A DNA stretch of 44,891 bases from Gammaproteobacteria bacterium (GTDB lineage: Bacteria; Pseudomonadota; Gammaproteobacteria; JACCXJ01). Of this stretch, positions 8,216 to 16,325 are shown in pieces. The stretch's first letter is position 1, and every line of letters begins with the position of its first letter. A program made the position numbers and the translations under genes. The stretch lies in NCBI GenBank assembly GCA_013697045.1, contig JACCXJ010000218.1, forward strand, positions 1 through 44,891, in the 5' to 3' direction. The notes beneath the pieces were generated by a model. It was not told where the DNA came from, searched no databases, and was given only the letters and a program-made list of their open reading frames with translations.

Positions 8216-9138
8216 CCACAAAAGGACCTCGCGCTCGGGCGCAGCCCGCCAAGGCGGCGCCGACCGGGAGACTGAAGAAGCTCCGTTTGGATCTCGTCTA
8301 CCCGAACCCCCAGCAACCGCGTAAGGACTTCGACGAGACGAAGCTGGCAGAGCTGGCCGCCTCTATTCGGACGCACGGCCTCTTGCAGCCCATCCGGGTC
8401 CGGCCCGACAGCATGGGCACCTATATGGTGATTTGCGGCGAACGCCGCTATCGCGCTCACCTGCTGGCCGGCATGAAGGAGATAACGGCACACGTCGATG
8501 GCGTCGATGATCAGTCGGTCTTCGAGCAGTCCATCGTCGAGAACCTCCAGCGGGTCGATATCACGCCGCTCGAAGAGGGGCACGCCTTCAAGACGTGCCT
8601 CGAAATGTCCGGCGGCGAACCGGCTGCACTCGCACAGCGCCTCGGGCTAAAGCAGCCCTGGCGGATCACCGAGCGGCTGTCGCTCCTGACCCTTCGCGAC
8701 GACTACCAGGCCATGCTCGCACGAGGCACCCTCGGCCCCTCCCAAGCCTACGAGATGTCGCGGCTCCCCCCGCCCCTGCAAGATGAGCTCTTGAGGCTCA
8801 TCAGAGCGGGTGCGTGCGACAGCTACAACAGGCTGCGGGCGAGCGCCGAAGGGCTCCTGCAACGGGACAAACAGGGGGAGCTCCTGGAGCGCACGGATCC
8901 ACCGACCGCGCAGGAACAGGCCGCGCTCTCCGGCCTGGAACGCCTTGTCGAAAAACTGTGCGCGCTGCTGAGCAAGAGCTTCAGCTCGAAGGAGATGGTC
9001 CTCGTCAAGAAGATCAACCCCTACCGCGCAGGCGTGGTCGCCGATCAAATCAAGGTCATCCAGCAGCATCTCTCCGCAATGGAGAAGATGTTGCGGGCCA
9101 CGGCCGTCGCGACGGCGGCGGCTGGGGGCGGCGGATGA
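8212..9138 (+). CDS. parB: ParB/Spo0J-family partition-like protein
   Basis: 308 residues. The N-terminal ParB nuclease-like/CTPase domain is clear: VYPNPQQPRKDFDETKLAEL near residue 31, then HGLLQPIRV, GERRYRAHLLAG and ENLQRVDITPLEE. A helix-turn-helix follows (AALAQRLGLKQPWRITERLSLL), then a charged C-terminal helix pair. No ParA lies beside it, so this is an orphan ParB as found in many islands, where it may act in DNA binding or regulation rather than segregation. A possible 22-residue frame starts in an ATGA overlap at its end (9135-9203). The start at 8212 is set by coupling; a longer GTG start at 8143 is unlikely. Confidence 0.9.
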   Translation: MTTKGPRARAQPAKAAPTGRLKKLRLDLVYPNPQQPRKDFDETKLAELAASIRTHGLLQPIRVRPDSMGTYMVICGERRYRAHLLAGMKEITAHVDGVDDQSVFEQSIVENLQRVDITPLEEGHAFKTCLEMSGGEPAALAQRLGLKQPWRITERLSLLTLRDDYQAMLARGTLGPSQAYEMSRLPPPLQDELLRLIRAGACDSYNRLRASAEGLLQRDKQGELLERTDPPTAQEQAALSGLERLVEKLCALLSKSFSSKEMVLVKKINPYRAGVVADQIKVIQQHLSAMEKMLRATAVATAAAGGGG

Positions 9139-9238
9139 GCAACCTACAATGGGCAATGGGGGGTCTGGCGCTGGGCCGCATCCTAAGACTGGCGTCGGAG
9201 TGAAGTAAAACACTTTTCCCTATAAGCTACGATAAGCT

Positions 9239-9586
9239 ATGAAAACCGCGAGCTTCTTCTCCTACAGCGGCCCGGGCCGCATCAGCATCGCCCGGTACGC
9301 CTCTCGGGGCCTCCAAGGATATCGGACCTATAAGGCGCTGGCGCCCCGGCAAGACATGCTGCGGATGCCTTACGATGAGTACCGGACGGAGTATTTCAAG
9401 ATCCTGTCGGACCTCGATCCGGCCCAGGTCGCCGAGGACCTCGCCGCCCTCGCCGCACCCCATGAGCCCATCCTCCTCTGCTGGGAGCGCCCGCCGTTGA
9501 CGGAGAAGAACTGGTGCCACCGCACCATGGTCGCCCAATGGCTCGAGCGGTCGCTCGGGATGCGGGTGCCAGAGATCAAGTCCTAG
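9239..9586 (+). CDS. DUF488-like protein
   Basis: 115 residues. The middle and end carry the hallmark pattern of small DUF488 proteins: ILLCWERPP, then NWCHRTMVAQWLE, with two Cys and the CHR motif. The start ATG is preceded by a short AT-rich spacer with repeats of ataagct but no strong ribosome site. The biochemical role of the family is not settled; it occurs often in phage and island DNA. It is separated from parB by about 100 bases and could be read by the same promoter. Confidence 0.75.
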   Translation: MKTASFFSYSGPGRISIARYASRGLQGYRTYKALAPRQDMLRMPYDEYRTEYFKILSDLDPAQVAEDLAALAAPHEPILLCWERPPLTEKNWCHRTMVAQWLERSLGMRVPEIKS

Positions 9587-9777
9587 CCCCTCCGCCAGGC
9601 TGAGTCCTACGGGAGCGGCAGCTTGGAATCGAACCAAGAATTCATGGCAGGAAAACCATGAGCTCGCCTTGAACTGCCGCAAAGTGCTTTGCAACCCCCC
9701 TCAAGTCAATTTCACGACCAAAAAAACAACACTGGGAGCCCGATTCGCGACACGTGCGCCGTAGAAAATTACCCCCC

Positions 9778-10110
9778 CTACCCCTGCCACCTACTCCCCT
9801 CGCTCGCGCTCTTCCGCGAGTGGCACGAACCGCAGAGCGCCTGGAGGTTATCCCTCGCGGCGCGGTTCCCCCCTTGGCGAATGGGCTGGATGTGATCGAC
9901 CAGGGTGGCCGTGATGCGTCTGCCCTCCCGATCACCGCGCACCCTGAAGTGCTGGTACAGCTTCGAGATGAGATTATTGCGGATGGCGAGGGTTTTAACG
10001 TGCCCGAAGCCAACACAAAGCACCCGTTCATGGTGAGGGTGTGGAGGTCCGCCAGTCCAAAGGCCTAGGCATGCAGGAAGAGATACGCTGTAGCAGCCGG
10101 GAAGCCCCAA
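9778..10110 (-). pseudogene. HNH endonuclease remnant
   Basis: The minus-strand frame ends with a recognisable HNH core: TLVDHIQPIRQGG, DNLQALCGSCHSRK. The part before it is degenerate: where phage HNH proteins have a first Cys-x-x-Cys, this reads YQHFR. The first 40 residues do not look like a real N-terminus. I read it as a decayed small HNH nuclease of the kind found beside phage terminases. No terminase is present here. Confidence 0.6.
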
Positions 10111-10259
10111 CCGGCTCCTGTGAACAGCAGGGTGATGGTACAGCTATTGAGGCAATGATGGGGAAACTCGGGAACGGAACTAGCTGGAACCTAATGCCCT
10201 GTCGGAGAACCACGCCCCAGGTGGGCGGGATGGACTTCACGGATGGCGACTTGTAGCCG

Positions 10260-10510
10260 TAGGAGGTGCTCAGGGTGATGCAGCGCACGCCCAGATCGTC
10301 GAGGCGGGCGAGACCGGCGTAGGTGGTCGGGCCGCGAGTCGAACACCAGGTGCGCGGGCCAGTGCCTCTTCTTCCAGAAGTCGAGGAAGCGAAAGAGCGC
10401 CTCGGGCTCTTCGCCCTTGCGCAGGTCGGCGTCGGCATAGAAGGCGCGCGCGTCGTGGTCATGGGCGAGAAGGACACTCCGCTGGCGACGGCTGCGCTCC
10501 GAGGCTGGCC
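10260..10510 (-). pseudogene. Transposase remnant (DDE type)
   Basis: Read on the minus strand, the pieces HDHDARAFYADADLRKGEE, ALFRFLDFWKKRHWPAHLVF and TTYAGLARLDDLGVRCITL lie in order but in more than one frame, with a shift at about 10320. They match the middle of a large transposase family of IS4-like character with the VFDSR motif. No terminal repeats or complete frame remain. Confidence 0.55.
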
Positions 10511-10715
10511 CCTTCCCGTTCTCGATGGCTCCCAGCGTATCAGCAATCTTTCCCGCTGCCAGCTAACCGACGGGCTTGACCTCGCCCGGGCCGCGCCGCC
10601 GAAATTCATGAGGATCCAGACCGCGCGCCGGGGCGGCCCCGCCCCGCGCCATTCGTCCCAGGGATCTTCCCAAGAACGCAAACCACCAAAAGCTGTACCG
10701 CGTACGGAGGCCACC

Positions 10716-10994
10716 ATGCACATCCGACTCTCGACCCGTTCGATCGTGCTCACCCTGTGCCTCGTCCTCACCGCTGGACCCGAGACGCTCGCGGCCGGCA
10801 AGCGGCCGAAGAACCAGCGGAACCACATCGAGGTGGCCAACCTCAACATCCTGCACGGTCTCGCCTGTGGCCCGCCAGTGCCTGGTGACGGCGACCAGCG
10901 CCGCGTGCGCGACCGCCTCGATCTCTTGGTCCAGCATATCGCCGCGGCTGGCTGCCCGGACCTCATGACGCTGCAGGAGAACGTGACTGCATGA
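10716..10994 (+). pseudogene. Exo/endonuclease/phosphatase (EEP) gene, 5' part
   Basis: From ATG 10716, with CGGAGG 5 bases upstream, there is a signal peptide (STRSIVLTLCLVLTAGPETLAAG) and then the EEP start: IEVANLNILHGL with the Asn metal ligand, and PDLMTLQENVT with the catalytic Glu. The frame stops at 10992. The matching C-terminal half (SGDLNAEPGSP, SDHSGNQL) reappears at 13.4-14.1 kb in the same direction. This appears to be one secreted EEP-family enzyme gene opened by about 2.5 kb of other DNA with loss of the middle. Confidence 0.7.
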
Positions 10995-11093
10995 TCTCTT
11001 GCGAGGAGGCCAAGCTCTATCTGAACCAGTGCGGGTTGAGTAGGATCGATAGGGAACGGCGATGGAATGCCGTGCGAGTCGTTGTGCCGTTGA
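10990..11093 (+). pseudogene. Excalibur calcium-binding domain fragment
   Basis: MISCEEAKLYLNQCGLSRID starts at 10990, overlapping the stop of the EEP fragment. After a one-base shift near 11050 it continues GNGDGMPCESLCR and stop at 11093. SCxEAKxYLxQCG followed by DGxPCExLC is the excalibur pattern. In one frame the product would lose the calcium loop. Confidence 0.55.
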
Positions 11094-11189
11094 CTTTGAT
11101 TAATTAACGAGGCCTCGCCAGTACGCCACTGCATCTCTGGTCGATGCCCGCCGTAGGGCGAGATCCGCCCTCAGCATTGGGTTCTCCTT

Positions 11190-11216
11190 AGGCCTGCTCA
11201 GCGGGCCTCTTCTTTT
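11190..11216 (+). terminator. Terminator-like hairpin
   Basis: A stem of 8 pairs (aggcctgc with gcgggcct, one G-T, 3-base loop) is followed by cttctttt. It separates the EEP/excalibur remnants from the RcnB-like gene. Confidence 0.55.
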
Positions 11217-11508
11217 CGGGATCCTGTCCGTCGCCAGGGTACCGCTGGCTCGGGGCGTCCGCTTCAGCATTAGCTGAGCGGCGCTTTAGTCCAATTCCCC
11301 AAGGCGATGCGGCAAGGCCGGAATAGGTGGCCCGGAGCGGCAGTTGCGCAGGCGTAGCGGGAGTAGCCTGCTGCAGGGGCCGCCGCCCCTTGGGCCCGAG
11401 CCAGTGCCCTCTCCTCAGATTCGATTCAGCTCGGGTTCAGGCTGGGAGGCGCATGCTCCGATTTTTACGAGGGGTGTGTTTGAACATGACGCACGGGAGC
11501 CTCTGAAC

Positions 11509-12396
11509 GTGAAAACATTGGTGGCGGCTCTAGCCGCCTTAGGCGCGATGGTGATGGTGTCGGCGCCGGCCTTCGCAGATCGAGACGATCACCGCGGCCG
11601 CCACGAGCGCGGCGACCAATCCGGTTGGTATCGCCGCGGCAGCGACCGAGGCCAGCTTCTAAGCCACGGCAACGAAGGCGGCCAGCATGGCCGGGCGCAG
11701 CGACCAGGGCGGTCGTCCGCAAGGCTGGCTCGGCGGCCACAAGGCGGCCAGCAGGGCGGACCGGGCGAGAACCGGCTTCTTGGCGGGCTGTATAGCGGCC
11801 GCAACCGCAGTTTCCACCGGGTCCCGGACGATCGCGTCCAGGATCAGGCCGGGCGCAATTGGGGCCGCAACGATCACGGCCAAGGTAGCAGGCGCGACGC
11901 GCATCGTGACGATGGCGGCCATGACGGCCGGCGCGACTGGAGCCATCACCATCGCGGTCGGGACGATTGGGCCGGCGGCCGGCGCGGCCATAATTGGGGC
12001 GGCGACGACAATCGGGATCGGGATTGGCGCAAGCACGAACGCTGGCGGCAGCACGCGCATCTGCAACGCGACTTCAACCGACCGCGCTACACCGACTCGC
12101 GGCACGTGCCGTACGGGCGCTATTTCGACAACAGCTACGCCCACATCGTCGGCGGCTATTATGGCGGCAATTACCGCTGGTGGTCCTACCCCAGCTGGCG
12201 CAGGCCGTACCGGCCTTATGCGGTGGGCTATGTCCTGCCGGCCTATATCGATTGGTATCCGGTGCCCTATGACCTCCATTACCAGCTGCCGCCGGCCCCT
12301 TATGGTTGCCGCTACATTCTGGTGGACGGCGACATCCTGTTGATCGGGGCGACAGGGCTCGTGCTCGACGCGCTGCTGGTGCTGTCGTCCTATTGA
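11509..12396 (+). CDS. RcnB-like secreted protein with His/Arg/Asp-rich middle
   Basis: 295 residues from a GTG at 11509, behind GGGAG at 11496-11500. The signal peptide is residues 1-24 (LVAALAALGAMVMVSAPAFA). A long low-complexity middle rich in Gly, Arg, His and Asp (residues about 25-200) could bind metal. The end is the RcnB/DUF-type domain: PYDLHYQLPPAPYGCRYILV, then DGDILLIGATGLVLD. RcnB proteins are periplasmic and linked to nickel/cobalt export. This one is longer than the family norm of roughly 100-150 residues. No efflux gene adjoins, so the metal role is inference. Confidence 0.7.
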   Translation: MKTLVAALAALGAMVMVSAPAFADRDDHRGRHERGDQSGWYRRGSDRGQLLSHGNEGGQHGRAQRPGRSSARLARRPQGGQQGGPGENRLLGGLYSGRNRSFHRVPDDRVQDQAGRNWGRNDHGQGSRRDAHRDDGGHDGRRDWSHHHRGRDDWAGGRRGHNWGGDDNRDRDWRKHERWRQHAHLQRDFNRPRYTDSRHVPYGRYFDNSYAHIVGGYYGGNYRWWSYPSWRRPYRPYAVGYVLPAYIDWYPVPYDLHYQLPPAPYGCRYILVDGDILLIGATGLVLDALLVLSSY

Positions 12397-12452
12397 TACC
12401 GGTTGATACCGGGGCGCGCGGGCGCGTACATGGGGCTGGAATTCCTATTCAT

Positions 12453-12577
12453 GAACGCCAACTGGCGATTACGAGGTCAATTTATGGCACGAGAAGCTCG
12501 GCAAGAACACTGCGCCAACGAGCATCAAGTCGAAGGGAGAGACGGTCAACTGGACGCTCGGCCCCGTGAAGTGCTGA
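12453..12577 (+). pseudogene. C-terminal scrap of a cupredoxin-like protein
   Basis: The frame reads TPTGDYEVNLWHEKLGKN, then KGETVNWTLGPVKC and stop at 12577. GxYxxxxWHExLG with a late beta strand is characteristic of methylamine-utilisation/plastocyanin-like periplasmic proteins. There is no start and an upstream in-frame stop is close. It is a truncated remnant. Confidence 0.5.
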
Positions 12578-12660
12578 CACGGCGCGGGGGGTGCCAGGCG
12601 CCTCACCAGCGTACGGGCCGGGCGGTCTTAGGTGTCCGTGGCGGCGGAGGCTCGACGCTC

Positions 12661-13047
12661 ATGCGCATCCTCCGCTCACTCGCCGTGGTCGTGGTCGCCC
12701 TCACCGTCGCTAGTGCGGACGCCGCCGGGCCGCAGAATACCGGCCTGGGCCGCGCCCTCGCCACCAAGCTCATGGCGAAGAAGGCCCTCCAGGCGAAGAC
12801 GCGGACGCATACCACCGACTTCGGCACCGAGGCGATCGGGTGCATCACGCTCACCCGCTGGGAACTCCGCGACTTCGGCTACCGGGGGCACGCCTTCCTT
12901 TGCGAGGAGGGGGCGACCAGTGAGGTCCTCGGAGCCGTCCTCAACCGCGTCGGCTTCGTCCGCTGCCAGATCAGGGGCTTCTACGTCGGTGACGGCTGCT
13001 ACGACTTCGATATCTGCGGCGTGCCCGAGACGGCGTGTATAGACTAG
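12661..13047 (+). CDS. Small secreted protein, Cys-rich
   Basis: 128 residues. The signal peptide is MRILRSLAVVVVALTVASADA (cleavage near residue 21). The mature part holds six Cys (GCITL, FLCEE, VRCQI, DGCYD, DICG, TACID) spaced to form disulfides in the periplasm. No family is recognised. It ends on a GC-rich hairpin (13047-13072). The ATG at 12661 is the start because a signal peptide begins there; the longer frame upstream is not protein-like. Confidence 0.6.
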   Translation: MRILRSLAVVVVALTVASADAAGPQNTGLGRALATKLMAKKALQAKTRTHTTDFGTEAIGCITLTRWELRDFGYRGHAFLCEEGATSEVLGAVLNRVGFVRCQIRGFYVGDGCYDFDICGVPETACID

Positions 13048-13072
13048 GCTGGGGGCGCCCCGCTCCCCAGCC
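13047..13072 (+). terminator. GC-rich hairpin after secreted protein
   Basis: The arms ggctgggg (13047-13054) and ccccagcc (13065-13072) enclose a 10-base loop. There is no T-run, so termination strength is uncertain. Confidence 0.45.
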
Positions 13073-13076
13073 GTCG

Positions 13077-13400
13077 CTATCCTCTGGACGACGCGTGCCC
13101 GTCAGCGGCCAAGGAGTCGCTATCTCGTAGGAACCGGTCAATCAGCCCTCGCGACCGCTTGTCCGGTCGCCTCTGTCCCGTCTCCCACCGTGAGAGTGAT
13201 CCGGAGTCGACGCCGAGCATCTTCCCGAGCGTTCGGTGGGAGAGGCCCCGGTGCATGCGGTGCAGAGCGGAGTCGGTCGCCCAAAAGACCGAGCCTCCTG
13301 GTAAGGAAAGTAGCCCAAGAACTCCATGATGGCAGGCCAGTACATCACGGAGAGTCCGATACCGATAGACCGTGTGTCCCGCCTTGCGATAGGATCCTGG
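13077..13400 (-). pseudogene. Xre-type helix-turn-helix regulator remnant
   Basis: On the minus strand the C-terminal part reads ALHRMHRGLSHRTLGKMLGV, then SLSRWETGQRRPDKRS, a typical HTH of the Xre family. In a different frame just upstream, MYWPAIMEFLGYFP matches the P-A-I-x-F-L-G-Y stretch that precedes this second HTH in common phage/plasmid regulators. The two halves are out of frame, so the gene is broken. Confidence 0.6.
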
Positions 13401-14078
13401 ATGGCCAGCGGCTTCTCTATAGCCCCCTCGTCCCGTTCTTCTTCCGCCACGTGCTCTCCGAGGGGGCCAGTTTAACATCTTCACAACGCGCCTGGCGTCG
13501 ACCTGGCTTCCCCGCTTTGCGGCGTGAATGTCCTGCCGCCGCCGTTTGTCTCCCCTGCCTGTCCCGCGGATTGCGAGGCCTTCGTGGACACCGTGCGGGA
13601 ATGTCAAGCTAAACAGGTGGCGCTGTTCTTCGAGGAGCGGCACGACGTGCCGGAGCCGGCCATTCTCTCGGGTGACCTCAACGCCGAGCCTGGCTCGCCC
13701 GAGTACCTGGATTTCGTGGGGCACGGCTGGACCGACAGCCATCTGGTGGCCGGGAACCGCGAGTGCGATCCGGCGACGGGCCGGAACTGCACCTCGGGGC
13801 GCAAGGACAACAACCTGAGCGACCTCCAGTCCACCGCGCTCGGCGTGAACGAGCGGATCGACTTCATCTTCGTCGTTCCCGCGGGAGAGGGCTCACGCTG
13901 CGCCGGCCGGATCCGGGTCGCCGAACATCCGCGCCGCCCGGTCACGACCACGGGGATCTTTGCGGGGAAGCACAACCCCTTCGAGCCCTGCGGGGCGGCG
14001 CCGCTACCGATCTGCTTCGTCTCGGACCACAGTGGCAACCAATTGAACCTCGGCTGTGGGCGGCGACGGGCAAAGTAG
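13400..14078 (+). pseudogene. Exo/endonuclease/phosphatase gene, 3' part
   Basis: From about 13524 the frame is clean to 14078: PAILSGDLNAEPGSPEYLDF carries the Asp-Asn metal site, NERIDFIFV follows, and SDHSGNQLNL holds the final Asp-His catalytic pair. Upstream, FNIFTTRLAS in another frame (about 13470-13500) is the usual strand before it (VFTTHLAS), so a frameshift sits at about 13500. This is the other end of the EEP gene begun at 10716. Confidence 0.65.
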
Positions 14079-14296
14079 CCCGCGCTGCCGGGGGGGATAC
14101 ACTGATCGGCGCTACGGGGCGGACGCCTCGTCATGGTTCGCTGGCGTGCCCACACAGCCCTCTCCGCGGTGGGTCCCTCCCTGCTCCACCGCTCGGCGCC
14201 TTCTTCGAGCTGGCGCAGTCCCTGGGAGCACTACGGCAAACGGGTACGGTTCGGCGGAGCGCCGCGGCAGGCATCGATCGCGGCTGCTCGGGGTTT

Positions 14297-14461
14297 GCTA
14301 CTGCTACAGTTGCTATTCCTGCTACCGTTGCCGGCTTCGGCTTTTGCTTCCGGCGCGGCTGCTACTGCTACAGTTGCTATTCTTGCTACCGTTCCCACCC
14401 GTTGCCCCGGTTGAGTAGCAAAAATAGCAGGAATAGCAGGAATAGCAGGAATAGCAGTAGC
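14297..14461. repeat. TGCTA-rich direct and inverted repeats
   Basis: Two near-identical blocks of about 36 bases (gctactgctacagttgct...) start at about 14299 and 14363. They are followed by an inverted counterpart, tagcaaaaatagcagg, and three tandem 9-mers gaatagcag ending near 14461. The unusual low-GC composition matches a block inside the DUF3987 gene at 35705-35785. I read this as a scrap of a similar repeat-linker gene on the minus strand (LATAIPAIPAIPAIFATQ). Confidence 0.6.
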
Positions 14462-14609
14462 AAGTGGCCCTACTACCTGGCGGCTCGTGAACAAGGAGCA
14501 TGCGCAGGCCTTCGGCCTGCCGCGCTTGCCGGCGACGGAGCCTGATGCGGGCGGTGCTGGGGCAGCTGCGCCGCGTCCTCGGGCTCCGAGCATGGTGACG
14601 TGGTGACCC

Positions 14610-14839
14610 TTGCGATTGAGACTCGACCCGACACTGGACGAGGCGCAGGTGGCGGTGAAGACGACCCGGCTGGACCAGATTTGGACCAGCTCTTCCCGGC
14701 CGAACAGGAGCGCAACGTGCTCCTGGTCGAGAAAGTTGTCGTCTCGCCGCGCGACATCGAGGTCAGGCTACGGGCGAACGGCATCGAGGAACGGGCGCTT
14801 GCGCTGCGCCCGGCCGTGCCGGAAGAGGTGGCCGCATGA
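14610..14839 (+). pseudogene. Serine recombinase C-terminal remnant
   Basis: Two frames joined at about 14685 read LDEAQVAVKTTRLDQIW, then QLFPAEQERNVLLVEKVVV, SPRDIEVRLRANGIEERAL. This is the usual coiled-coil/beta end of large serine recombinases (zinc-ribbon resolvase family). The catalytic domain is absent and a frameshift is present. It stops at 14839 in an ATGA overlap with the next frame, as in intact loci where a small gene follows the recombinase. Confidence 0.6.
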
Positions 14840-15757
14840 GCCTCACCGGATCAACAGACCGGCGAGCCCCAGGTCATCCCCGCCAGCGACGGGACGGCTT
14901 ACCATCTCAGTCCCAATCCAGATCAAGAACCGGCTCTCGACGGACGGGAAGGCCCAGCATCAGCCCCCTCGGCCAAGCTTTGCGCGAGTACGGAGGTGCG
15001 GCCAATCAGGAGAGGCTCCCGTCGCTCTTCCTGCCGGTCCAGCGCGCGGCTGAGCGCTGTGCCTGGCTCAAGCAGATGGCCGAGGGGACCGATTTGGCAC
15101 AAGCACTGGACAGTGCCATGATCGCTGAGGCACGAATCGACCCTCGCTGGCACCGCGTCAACAGGCGCCGGGCCAAGACGGGGTACGCAGACTCCAGACA
15201 CGTATCGTGAAGGCGACGAAGACAGGAGAGAGCACCTGCCACAAGCAGGTCCACCACCAAGAGGCGTCGCTGGGTGCTTTAGCGAGGAGGCGTTCGACGA
15301 TGAGTCTGTGTTCCTGCAATCCGTCTGCCCGTTGGATCGCGCGTGCTGGCCGGGAACGTCGGACACTGCTTGGGCTCGGCGTGGACCGGCGGGTGCTCGA
15401 CAGGGCGGGCCTACTTGCGTCACTGCCGAACGTCTGCGTCGCCACTGGGACCCAGCGCCATTCTCGATCAGGGAGCTGGCTCGTCAACCTGGTGTTTCCG
15501 AGGCGAGCGCGCGCCAGGCGGTGGTTCGGGACGAGGCAGCGGTCTGCGCCGCCGAGCGGGCAGAGAAGGCCGGGCGTGGCTCTTCGGACCAGTCTGAACT
15601 GATGGCACTATCCGGCAGCTATGGTGTGGCGGTTCGCCGCTTGGCTCCTACCGATGCAAACGAAGGCTCCCGACTATGGGTGCTCGGGCCAGTCGATTAC
15701 GCCCGCGCGTTCTTACCCAGGGATCCCACACTGGACAGGTTTTGACACGGACAACAA
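14836..15757. other. Decayed region, weak coding traces only
   Basis: A frame from ATG 14836 to 15210 (124 residues) starts in overlap with the recombinase remnant but has a low-complexity start. Its later part (QRAAERCAWLKQMAEG) is somewhat protein-like. At about 15430-15600 a frame reads WDPAPFSIRELARQPGVSEA, suggesting a degraded helix-turn-helix. Nothing else is convincing on either strand. I treat the whole stretch as mobile-element debris. Confidence 0.4.
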
Positions 15758-15759
15758 AC

Positions 15760-16218
15760 ATGACTGATCTGCTTATCTCAATCTCAGGGCCAAGTCAAGA
15801 ACGACCCCCGCACCCTCCGGGTACTGTAGCATGGCTTGAGGATTTTGCGGCGAGGGTACGGAATGTCGACTTCGAGCGGGCGCGTAGATTGTTCAGTCCA
15901 ACCATCTTTGGGTTCGGGACAAAGGCGGACGCTTATGACAGCCTAGATGAGTGGCATCATGACCAGTGGAGCCACGTGTGGCCAAGAACCACCGGGTTTC
16001 GGTTTGACCTGATGACGCTACGCACGATCCTGAGCGTTGACGGGTCACTATGTTGCATCGCATGCGAGTGGGGGAGCAAGGGGGCGCGCGAGGATGGTTC
16101 CCTTTTTCAGCGACACGGTCGCAGCTCTATCTTGTTGGCCCGCACCTCAAGCAATGAGCTAGGCTGGGTCGGGGTTCACAGCCACTTTTCTATGCCGCCC
16201 GGGCCAGTTGATTCGTAA
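15760..16218 (+). CDS. NTF2-like (SnoaL/DUF4440-type) protein
   Basis: 152 residues. The pattern of an N-terminal helix (GTVAWLEDFAARVRNVDFER), a second segment (LFSPTIFGFGTKADAYDSLD), a Trp-rich turn (QWSHVWPRTTGFRFD) and a beta-rich end is that of the NTF2-like cone fold used by small isomerases, cyclases and binding proteins. I cannot pick catalytic residues. The ATG at 15760 was chosen over a longer frame because upstream sequence is debris. It lies 105 bases before the amidotransferase gene and has the same lower-GC character, so it probably belongs to the cargo operon. Confidence 0.65.
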   Translation: MTDLLISISGPSQERPPHPPGTVAWLEDFAARVRNVDFERARRLFSPTIFGFGTKADAYDSLDEWHHDQWSHVWPRTTGFRFDLMTLRTILSVDGSLCCIACEWGSKGAREDGSLFQRHGRSSILLARTSSNELGWVGVHSHFSMPPGPVDS

Positions 16219-16325
16219 AGGTAATATAAAAGTAAATACCGACGAGGGGCACAGGTTATTTCAGCGTGAGCCTGTAATTGAAAGAGTATTCTGGGATCGA
16301 CCGGTCACTAGGCAAGGCCTGAATG

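Noticed and set aside
11659-12343. Ala/Ile/Val-rich frames on both strands opposite or beside the RcnB-like gene
   Set aside because: Shadows of the low-complexity Gly/Arg/His region; no signal peptide or domain.
14297-14461. Possible CRISPR array from regularly spaced repeats
   Set aside because: The repeats are uneven, short and partly inverted, spacers are not unique or of constant length, and no cas genes are present.
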